A stretch of 49,981 nucleotides of DNA, taken from positions 1 through 49,981 of the IMG/VR virus record IMGVR_UViG_3300010160_000065; one strand, written 5' to 3'. Position numbers and translations under genes: made by a program. This document shows, piece after piece, positions 15,101-20,978 of this stretch (its first letter is position 1; each line of letters opens with the position of its first letter). A model generated the notes under the pieces. The model made no database searches. It was not told where the DNA came from and saw only the letters and a program-made list of their open reading frames with translations. This DNA comes from a virus.

Positions 15101-15992
15101 GATCGTTAGGATATATACAGGCCTTCATTGAACACTGTTGAGGGCCCTGTGGCGGTGCCCACCCATCGTGCCATATATTGCCTAAAGGTTGATTGTTACA
15201 TTCACTACCCGATACCCATCCTTGGTGGCTTATGATAAGATACTCAACTCCTACATTACACATTTTACCTGTGTAACTAGGGTTTCTATCGTATATATCT
15301 GTGTAGCGTTGATCCCAAGTTTTAATCTCAAATTCAATTTTTTCTTGTAATAATGGAGGTGGAGGTGGAGGTGGCTCAATCACTGGTTTTGGAACAGGAG
15401 GTTTTGGTTTGATGCCGGACATGATCATTAATTGATCGTTGGTATATTTGAACATGCCTCCTGCACGATCAGCATTTTTATAAAGAACTGCCTTGCCTAC
15501 ATTAATATTCAATGTTTCTTCAGCATCGGTTGCACGTTTCATATCTTCTTCAAAATGATCGGGCCTAATCGGAACAGATACATGAAACGGTTTTTTATTT
15601 TTTTGAAAAGTATCAACAATATATTTTATAAGTGCAGGATTTTGCCAGTAATGATATGTAAGATTTAATTTGTCAACATACGGTTCAATGGCCCACCAAT
15701 CCATCCAAAGTTTTCCACCATTAGTGGTCAATTCCATACTGTCACCATTGGTCCTGCATAGTTTGAGTAGTGTGACTATATCATCCATATCTAGCGGTTC
15801 TCCTCCGTTAAAATTCCAATCGATAGATCTACCCATATTCCTATAGGCGTCAATGATAAGATTAGCTACTCTTAAATAATCTTTAGTTTCCGGAGGCAAT
15901 GTACCCCCTCTTAGGTGGACCGGACAATAACTGCATTCTGATTTGCAATAATCGTGTATGTTCCAGTTTATTTTGGTTTTTAAATTATTCAT
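15081..15992 (-). CDS. Radical SAM protein with SPASM-like C-terminus
   Basis: A 303-residue radical SAM enzyme. The cluster motif is C16-x3-C20-x2-C23 (YCKSECSYC). WNFNGGEPLDM is the SAM-binding GGE motif and ELTTNGG follows in the barrel. Residues ~195-220 form a proline-rich hinge (PPVPKP, seven consecutive Pro). The C-terminal part has further cysteines (GKMCNVG, GSECNNQ, QQCSMKACIYP) and a GNIWHDGW motif as in SPASM or twitch domains, which bind auxiliary clusters in peptide-modifying enzymes. It is the only minus-strand gene within the rightward block; a NATAAATA late-type promoter lies upstream. Substrate is unknown. It is not QueE, which is encoded next to it. Confidence 0.83.
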   Translation of the reverse strand: MNNLKTKINWNIHDYCKSECSYCPVHLRGGTLPPETKDYLRVANLIIDAYRNMGRSIDWNFNGGEPLDMDDIVTLLKLCRTNGDSMELTTNGGKLWMDWWAIEPYVDKLNLTYHYWQNPALIKYIVDTFQKNKKPFHVSVPIRPDHFEEDMKRATDAEETLNINVGKAVLYKNADRAGGMFKYTNDQLMIMSGIKPKPPVPKPVIEPPPPPPPLLQEKIEFEIKTWDQRYTDIYDRNPSYTGKMCNVGVEYLIISHQGWVSGSECNNQPLGNIWHDGWAPPQGPQQCSMKACIYPNDQKITKF

Positions 15993-16016
15993 ATTTAGGT
16001 TGACTTGCCTAAATAT
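15991..16016. promoter_or_regulatory. Inverted repeat (operator candidate) between divergent genes
   Basis: ATATTTAGG (15991-15999) and CCTAAATAT (16008-16016) are perfect 9-base arms separated by 8 bases. The spacer holds the -35 hexamer of the queE promoter, and the left arm overlaps the radical SAM start codon. It is well placed for a dimeric repressor or activator. Confidence 0.5.
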
Positions 16017-16028
16017 TTATTGTACACT
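16000..16028 (+). promoter_or_regulatory. Sigma70-type promoter for queE
   Basis: TTGACT (16000-16005), a 17-base spacer and TACACT (16023-16028). It shares CCTAAATATTT in the spacer and ACTAGTAC over the -10 end with the promoter at 3201. Shine-Dalgarno AAAGGAA follows before ATG 16050. Confidence 0.82.
16014..16021 (-). promoter_or_regulatory. Late-type promoter motif AATAAATA upstream of radical SAM gene
   Basis: TATTTATT on the plus strand reads AATAAATA on the minus strand. It matches the T4 late consensus TATAAATA except at the first base, and the NATAAATA form I recall for marine T4-like phages. The predicted start near 16008 gives a leader of about 16 bases. It overlaps the queE promoter spacer. 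Confidence 0.45.
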
Positions 16029-16049
16029 AGTACTATCTAAAGGAATACT

Positions 16050-16910
16050 ATGAGCAAAATAAAAATAGCAGAATTATTTTACAGCATACAAGGTGAAGGA
16101 CGCTACATGGGGGTACCCAGCGTGTTTTTACGCACCTTCGGTTGTAATTTTACCTGTCAAGGCTTTGGCATGCCAAGAGGCACGTTTAGTATAGAAGCCG
16201 CACATATTGCTAGGAACCCTGAACAATTTAAAAAATATGAGGAACTACCGCTAGTATCAACTGGTTGTGACAGTTATGCTAGTTGGCATCCTGCTTTCAA
16301 AGATCTAAGTCCGTTGCTGACTACAGATGCTATTGTAGAACGTATTATGGAAATGCTTCCGCATAATGAATGGCGAGACGAACATCTTGTGATTACAGGA
16401 GGTGAACCGTTATTAGGTTGGCAACGTCAATACCCCGACTTGCTATCACATCCCAAGATGCGTGGGTTAAAAGAAATTACATTCGAAACTAATGGTACGA
16501 TGAGATTGACTAAAGGTTTTAAAGATTTCTTAACAGCATGGCAACAGCCCGCATTGGGTTGTGCCAAAGATCATGAAATTACATTCAGTATCAGTGCTAA
16601 ACTTCCATGTAGTGGCGAGCCTTGGGCTGATGCCATTAAGCCCGAAGTAGTCTGCGATTACGAAAATTATGGTACTGCATATTTGAAATTTGTCATTGCC
16701 ACAGAACAAGACTTTGAAGATGCCCACCGTGCAACTAAAGAATATCGTGCGGCAGGATTCAAAGGGCATGTTTATTTGATGCCGGTAGGCGGCGTGGAAA
16801 GTGTTTACGCACTGAATAATAAGGCAGTGGCTATCATGGCAATGAACGCAGGTTTACGTTATAGTGATAGGCTACAGGTGCCGTTGTTTAAAAATGAATG
16901 GGGTACTTGA
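16050..16910 (+). CDS. queE: QueE, 7-carboxy-7-deazaguanine synthase
   Basis: A 286-residue radical SAM enzyme that converts 6-carboxy-tetrahydropterin to 7-carboxy-7-deazaguanine (CDG). Family landmarks: the N-terminal FYSIQGEGRYMGVPSVFLRT (QueE substrate-binding signature), LVITGGEPLL (GGEP) and EITFETNGT. The cluster cysteines are unusual: C32-x3-C36 is followed by a 36-residue insertion before C73 (TGCDSYASW, matching the CDTxYxW end of the standard motif). The last third carries the barrel (AYLKFVIA, VYLMPVGG). With the DpdA-like and QueD-like genes it forms a deazaguanine pathway. It has its own promoter and an AAAGGAA site. Confidence 0.92.
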   Translation: MSKIKIAELFYSIQGEGRYMGVPSVFLRTFGCNFTCQGFGMPRGTFSIEAAHIARNPEQFKKYEELPLVSTGCDSYASWHPAFKDLSPLLTTDAIVERIMEMLPHNEWRDEHLVITGGEPLLGWQRQYPDLLSHPKMRGLKEITFETNGTMRLTKGFKDFLTAWQQPALGCAKDHEITFSISAKLPCSGEPWADAIKPEVVCDYENYGTAYLKFVIATEQDFEDAHRATKEYRAAGFKGHVYLMPVGGVESVYALNNKAVAIMAMNAGLRYSDRLQVPLFKNEWGT

Positions 16911-16958
16911 ATGCCAATTCCAGAACGTATCACCATTTACAAAAAAGAAGAAAGTATA

Positions 16959-17330
16959 ATGAATAAATTTATTAAAAAAATATTTGGCATTGACCAAAAT
17001 AAACCTGATACAGAGGCTGAACGCATTGCCAAGTTAAGTCCTAAACAATTGGCTACAGAAAGAAAAGAACCGTGGGTTGCGGTACTAGATACTCATGTTA
17101 ATAAAGACAATATTCGTAACGGATTTTTTGAACTTGACTGGAACGAGTACTTTGTGATGCAATTAAAATCTAATGGATTTACAGGCGACAGCGAAGAAGA
17201 AATTGTAGATCAATGGTTCAGCGAATTGTGTCGCAATGTTGGAGCCGAGGAAGGAATTGATATGAGCCGACGGGGATCGGGCTATGTTAACAGAGCATTA
17301 CGTGACGATGGCAAAACTGAGGTTTATTAA
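16959..17330 (+). CDS. Conserved phage hypothetical protein (123 aa)
   Basis: A soluble acidic protein. From MNKFIKKIFGIDQNK, a basic N-terminal helix is followed by ERIAKLSPKQLATERKEPW and a conserved-looking core GFFELDWNEYFVMQLKSNGF, IVDQWFSELCRNV and a C-terminal RRGSGYVNRAL. An alternative ATG at 16911 directly after the queE stop would add 16 residues, but ATG 16959 has the better purine-rich site (AAGAAGAAAG). Similar proteins occur in marine T4-like phages without known function. The stop overlaps the RNase H start (TAATG). Confidence 0.65.
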   Translation: MNKFIKKIFGIDQNKPDTEAERIAKLSPKQLATERKEPWVAVLDTHVNKDNIRNGFFELDWNEYFVMQLKSNGFTGDSEEEIVDQWFSELCRNVGAEEGIDMSRRGSGYVNRALRDDGKTEVY

Positions 17331-18322
17331 TGAGTAAAACTTATATTCTGGTCGATACTGCTAATACATTTTTTCGTGCTCGACATGCTATTCGAGGTAG
17401 CTTGGAAGACAAAGTAGGTATGAGCATTCATACTGTGCTGGGCAGTGTCCGCAAGGCTTGGAAAGATTTCCAAGGCGATCATGTCATCTTCTGTCTCGAG
17501 GGGCGTAGCTGGCGCAAGGATTATTATGCTCCATATAAACGTCAACGTACAGATGCTCGAGCCGCACATAGTCCCAAAGAAGCTGAAGAAGAAAAAGTAT
17601 TTTGGGAAACGTTTGATCAGTTCAAAGATTTTATTATTAACAAGACCAATTGTACTGTACTACATAACCCTCAACTAGAAGCTGATGATCTTATTGCAGG
17701 GTGGATCCAGAATCATCCAGAAGACACGCATGTGATCATTAGTACAGACGGCGATTTTGCACAATTGATTGCACCCAATGTCAAGCAATATAATGGTGTA
17801 ATGCAGATTACGACCACTCATGAGGGATACTTTGATGATAAGGGTAAGCCTGTTAAGGATAAAAAAACTGGCGAAACAAAAGGCGCTCCGGACCCTGCAT
17901 GGTTACTCTTTGAGAAGTGTATGCGTGGCGACACCTCCGACAACATCTTCTCTGCTTATCCGGGAGTACGTGAGAAAGGCACAAAGAATAAAGTTGGTCT
18001 CCGTGATGCGTTTTCCGATCGAGCCAGCAAAGGATATTCTTGGAACAATCTCATGCTCCAGCGTTGGTCCGACCACGAAGGTATCGAACATCGTGTGTTA
18101 GACGACTATAATCGTAATGTGGTATTGTGTGACCTTACTGCACAACCTGTTAACATCAAAGATTTAATTAAAGATACTATTCAAACTGCCACTACCGCAG
18201 ATAAAAATATTCCACAGGTAGGTATTAGGTTACTAAAATTCTGTGCAGAATTTGATCTACAAAAAGTCAGCGAGCAAGTAACCAGCTACGTTGAACCACT
18301 CAACGCAAGGTATATAAAATGA
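17330..18322 (+). CDS. rnh: RNase H / FEN-type 5'-3' exonuclease
   Basis: A 330-residue nuclease of the T4 RNase H/flap endonuclease family (T4 Rnh is 305), which removes RNA primers and flaps during lagging-strand synthesis. Acidic metal-binding motifs are in order: VDTANTFFRAR (D9), the arginine-rich YYAPYKRQR bridge region, EADDLIAGW, STDGDFAQLI and GDTSDNIF. An H3TH-like region follows (YPGVREKGTKNKVGLRDAF). It sits between small T4-type genes, overlapping both neighbours (TAATG upstream, ATGA downstream). Confidence 0.9.
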   Translation: MSKTYILVDTANTFFRARHAIRGSLEDKVGMSIHTVLGSVRKAWKDFQGDHVIFCLEGRSWRKDYYAPYKRQRTDARAAHSPKEAEEEKVFWETFDQFKDFIINKTNCTVLHNPQLEADDLIAGWIQNHPEDTHVIISTDGDFAQLIAPNVKQYNGVMQITTTHEGYFDDKGKPVKDKKTGETKGAPDPAWLLFEKCMRGDTSDNIFSAYPGVREKGTKNKVGLRDAFSDRASKGYSWNNLMLQRWSDHEGIEHRVLDDYNRNVVLCDLTAQPVNIKDLIKDTIQTATTADKNIPQVGIRLLKFCAEFDLQKVSEQVTSYVEPLNARYIK

Positions 18323-18801
18323 ATTCAACAGCAAAGGTGCTTGTTCCAAATAAAGAATGGCTAGTACAAGACGGTAGAAATAAAATTGGATCAATAAGCA
18401 AAATTAAAAAAGGTTATGCTTTTTTAAGAAATGGTAAACAAATTAATTTTAACGACCTGACGGAAATTTCAGCTCAATTTGGAGTGGCTGTTTTTGAAGA
18501 AAAAATCAAAAAAGTAAAATCTGAACAGGTAGAAAACAAAAATTATGCCATATATGATTTTCCGTGTAGCAGTAAGCCCTACGATCCCATGTACAATGTA
18601 AAGAAAAAATTACCGTTGTTTGCCAAAAGCGATAAAAGTAAGAGTCAATATTGTGCAGGATACTATGTAATTAAATTTAGAAAAGGCTGGGTTAAGAGTT
18701 TTTGCCCTAAGCTAATTACACTAGAGAGATATCCTTTTCAAGGGCCTTTCAAAACCGAATCGGAAATGAAATCTACATTAAATATTGTGAACAAATCATG
18801 A
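18319..18801 (+). CDS. Hypothetical protein (160 aa)
   Basis: A basic 160-residue protein beginning MNSTAKVLVPNKEWLVQDG. It has beta-hairpin character early (GSISKIKKGYAFLRNGKQINF) and later PCSSKPYDPMYNVKKKLPLF, SQYCAGYYVIKFRKGWVKSFCP and an FQGPFKTESEM end. Two separated cysteines are present but no metal motif is clear. No family is recognised; similar-sized ORFs occur next to rnh in marine T4-like phages. It overlaps rnh and the next gene by 4 bases each. Confidence 0.62.
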   Translation: MNSTAKVLVPNKEWLVQDGRNKIGSISKIKKGYAFLRNGKQINFNDLTEISAQFGVAVFEEKIKKVKSEQVENKNYAIYDFPCSSKPYDPMYNVKKKLPLFAKSDKSKSQYCAGYYVIKFRKGWVKSFCPKLITLERYPFQGPFKTESEMKSTLNIVNKS

Positions 18802-19019
18802 AACAATTAAACACATTACCCATAGAAGATTTTTTAGATAGAGCCAGAATTGCTATTAAATCTAATCAAAAAAATTTAACTCTATCAATTAAAGAAGCCA
18901 CTGACCTACAGAATAGTCTTGCAGTGGTTATGACTAGATTAACTGGTGAATTAGATCAAATTTCCGCAGAAAAGACGCCGGAAACAGTGACAATCAGTAT
19001 GGACGGTGGAAAATTTTAG
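18798..19019 (+). CDS. Small helical hypothetical protein (73 aa)
   Basis: A 73-residue, mostly helical protein: TLPIEDFLDRARIAIKS, then KEATDLQNSLAVVMTRLTGELD, which looks like a coiled coil, then a short polar tail TVTISMDGGKF. No function is known. The start overlaps the previous stop (ATGA). It is followed by the late promoter/hairpin element at 19028-19067. Confidence 0.6.
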   Translation: MKQLNTLPIEDFLDRARIAIKSNQKNLTLSIKEATDLQNSLAVVMTRLTGELDQISAEKTPETVTISMDGGKF

Positions 19020-19027
19020 TCTGATAG

Positions 19028-19035
19028 TATAAATA
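19028..19035 (+). promoter_or_regulatory. T4-type late promoter TATAAATA
   Basis: An exact match to the T4 late promoter consensus, in the 46-base gap before ATG 19066. Transcription would start near 19041-19042, within the 5' arm of the hairpin at 19033-19067. Confidence 0.6.
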
Positions 19036-19067
19036 TATACACACTTTTTGGAGATATGTGTATATAT
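19033..19067 (+). promoter_or_regulatory. Hairpin around the ribosome site of the 19066 gene
   Basis: An 11-base-pair stem (19033-19043 with 19057-19067) encloses a 13-base loop CTTTTTGGAGATA that contains the GGAG ribosome site. The ATG at 19066-19068 is partly in the stem. Transcripts reading through from upstream would fold it, while transcripts from the late promoter would lack most of the 5' arm. Confidence 0.6.
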
Positions 19068-19365
19068 GAGCAGGCCAAAACCAAATGTACTGTTAGAGGT
19101 TGCCAATAAAAAGACCTATAAAACAGAACAAGTCTTAGAAGCAGAAGCTATCTGGGCCGTATTCTATCAGGCCAAACCAATTAATCTTAAAACCTCTAGT
19201 TTGGTCGGACATCAATTGGGCCCAAAATATAAAAAAGTTAGTTTTTCTAATAGCGGACATGCATTTAATCTAGCCGAAAAGTTAAACAAGTTATTCAATA
19301 CAGAAGATTTTGATGTTTATAAGTTAACTACCGGTGAAAAGATAGTTGATGAACCAAAAAATTAA
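19066..19365 (+). CDS. Conserved phage hypothetical protein (99 aa)
   Basis: A 99-residue protein starting MSRPKPNVLLEVANKKTYK; the longer frame from TTG 19048 only reads through the regulatory hairpin. The core is QVLEAEAIWAVFYQAKPINL, then LGPKYKKVSFSNSGHAFNLAEKLNKLF and a DVYKLTTGEKI end. The fold looks alpha/beta, with a possible basic nucleic-acid-binding face. Similar proteins occur in marine T4-like phages; the function is unknown. A late promoter and ribosome-site hairpin suggest stage-specific expression. Confidence 0.68.
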   Translation: MSRPKPNVLLEVANKKTYKTEQVLEAEAIWAVFYQAKPINLKTSSLVGHQLGPKYKKVSFSNSGHAFNLAEKLNKLFNTEDFDVYKLTTGEKIVDEPKN

Positions 19366-19729
19366 AATTACCAAATACGTAGCAGAACAAATTGGGCTAG
19401 ATGTTTCCGAAAAGTCAATAAGGAAACTCAAACAAGTTTGGTGGAAAAATCCTAGACTTAAAGAAAAGGGCGGCCTTAGACTAACTGAAGAAGGTTACAA
19501 TAGCCTGGTGTCAGCCGACATAAAGGTACATCGTGTTAAGTTTGATCCCATTGCGGAATATAATAATCAAGAAATTATTTGGTTAGATAACTTTATCGAT
19601 TGCCCGTGGTTTTTGACCAAAAAAGAAATCTTTGTGTTCGGAGAAAAAATGGCTGTACAGCTGGTGTTGTTTTCCGGCAACATAAAAAAATTTGCCCACG
19701 CAAAAGCAGAAAATCTAAAAAGTTCTTGA
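19349..19729 (+). CDS. Hypothetical protein (126 aa)
   Basis: A 126-residue protein with ATG 19349 overlapping the previous gene by 17 bases. The N-terminal 50 residues are basic and helical (YVAEQIGLDVSEKSIRKLKQVWWKNPRLKEKGGLRLTEEGY), resembling a winged-helix or DNA-binding segment. The C-terminal half is beta-rich (EIIWLDNFIDCPWFLTKKEI, MAVQLVLFSGNIK). No family is recognised. Its stop codon TGA lies within the -35 box of the next promoter. Confidence 0.62.
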   Translation: MNQKIKITKYVAEQIGLDVSEKSIRKLKQVWWKNPRLKEKGGLRLTEEGYNSLVSADIKVHRVKFDPIAEYNNQEIIWLDNFIDCPWFLTKKEIFVFGEKMAVQLVLFSGNIKKFAHAKAENLKSS

Positions 19730-19754
19730 CATAGCCAGCGGTCTAGTGTACAAT
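19726..19754 (+). promoter_or_regulatory. Sigma70-type promoter for MoxR-like gene
   Basis: TTGACA (19726-19731), a 17-base spacer and TACAAT (19749-19754). The -35 box contains the stop codon of the upstream gene. The leader of about 55 bases begins with a possible hairpin, ATATTGA (19761-19767) with TCAATAT (19780-19786). Confidence 0.85.
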
Positions 19755-19815
19755 ATATACATATTGATGCATAAGGCAGTCAATATTTTATCAACACTAT
19801 TTGAGAAAGATTAAA

Positions 19816-20895
19816 ATGGCTGAAAAAATTAGTTCCAATCGTTCAGTTACTCCGAATGAAGCCAAGCGAAGCATTCGCAAGTGCATCAAAATTCAGCGTC
19901 CTGTATTCATGTGGGGCCCTCCAGGTATTGGTAAGTCCGATATCGTTAAGCAGATCGGCGATGAACAAGCTCGTGAAGTTATTGATGTTCGTTTGAGCTT
20001 GTGGGAACCTACCGACATCAAAGGTATTCCATATTACAATAGCACTGAGAACACAATGACTTGGGCTCCTCCTGCAGAATTGCCCACAGATCCAGAGTCT
20101 ACCGCTATCCTGTTCTTGGATGAGTTGAACAGTGCGGCTCCTGCTACGCAGGCCGCGGCCTTCCAATTGGTGCTTAACCGCCGTGTTGGTACTTACATCC
20201 TTCCAAAAGGTGTTTCAATCGTTGCGGCTGGTAACCGTGAAACTGACAAGGGCGTTACTTATCGCATGCCTGCTCCGTTGGCAAACCGTTTTGTTCACTT
20301 GGAATTGAAGAGCGATTACGAAGATTGGCTGGAATGGGCTGTTAAAAATAAAGTCCACGATCAAGTTGTAGGTTATGTTGGTTTTGCCAAACAAGACCTG
20401 TACGACTTTGATCCGAAAAGTTCAAGCCGTGCCTTTGCTACACCACGTAGCTGGTCTTTTGTATCAGACTTGCTCATCGATGACGACCTAGACGAAGGTA
20501 CCTTGACTGATTTGGTTGCAGGTGCTATTGGTGAAGGTCTGGCAGTTAAGTTCATGGCACACCGCAAAGTTGCTAAACAGATGCCTAAGCCAGAAGATAT
20601 TTTGGCAGGCCGTGTTACAACCTGCAATATCAAAGAGATTTCCGCCATGTACTCGCTGACAGTGTCTATGTGCTACGAACTCCAAACTGCACATGAGAAG
20701 AAGGTTAAAAATTGGGATTCCCAAGCAGATAATTTCTTTGGTTTTATGATGGATAATTTCCCAACTGAGTTGGTTGTTATGGGCGCCAAAGTGGCTCTAA
20801 CAAATTATCAACTGCCTTTTGATGCATCTAAGTTGAATAACTTTGATCGCTTCCATACAAAGTACGGCAAGTTCATTATCCAAGCAATGGAATAA
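19816..20895 (+). CDS. MoxR-type AAA+ ATPase
   Basis: A 359-residue AAA+ ATPase. Walker A is GPPGIGKSD (K40), Walker B is AILFLDELNSA, sensor 1 is IVAAGNRETDKG, and an arginine finger region is PAPLANRFVHLEL. MoxR ATPases work with von Willebrand A proteins as chaperones for metal insertion or complex assembly, and the VWA partner is the next gene. ATG 19816 has GAGAAAG upstream; the earlier in-frame TTG 19801 lies in the leader. The gene has its own promoter and a strong terminator follows. The target complex is unknown. Confidence 0.9.
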   Translation: MAEKISSNRSVTPNEAKRSIRKCIKIQRPVFMWGPPGIGKSDIVKQIGDEQAREVIDVRLSLWEPTDIKGIPYYNSTENTMTWAPPAELPTDPESTAILFLDELNSAAPATQAAAFQLVLNRRVGTYILPKGVSIVAAGNRETDKGVTYRMPAPLANRFVHLELKSDYEDWLEWAVKNKVHDQVVGYVGFAKQDLYDFDPKSSSRAFATPRSWSFVSDLLIDDDLDEGTLTDLVAGAIGEGLAVKFMAHRKVAKQMPKPEDILAGRVTTCNIKEISAMYSLTVSMCYELQTAHEKKVKNWDSQADNFFGFMMDNFPTELVVMGAKVALTNYQLPFDASKLNNFDRFHTKYGKFIIQAME

Positions 20896-20918
20896 AAAGG
20901 CCCGAAAGGGCCTTTTTT
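20896..20918 (+). terminator. Rho-independent terminator after MoxR-like gene
   Basis: AAAGGCCC (20896-20903), loop GAAA and GGGCCTTT (20908-20915), followed by more T. A textbook GC stem with a tetraloop, immediately after the stop codon. Confidence 0.95.
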
Positions 20919-20920
20919 AC

Positions 20921-20949
20921 TTGCATTTTTTTTATATTGGCTGTATAAT
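20921..20949 (+). promoter_or_regulatory. Sigma70-type promoter for VWA gene
   Basis: TTGCAT (20921-20926), a 17-base spacer and a consensus TATAAT (20944-20949). AGGAG (20969-20973) precedes ATG 20979. With the terminator directly upstream, it gives the VWA gene independent transcription from its MoxR partner. Confidence 0.82.
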
Positions 20950-20978
20950 AGTATACATACAGTTAAACAGGAGCACAT

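Noticed and set aside
15081-15992. Second QueE or QueE partner
   Set aside because: It lacks the QueE N-terminal signature (SIQGEG) and has a SPASM-like cysteine-rich end.
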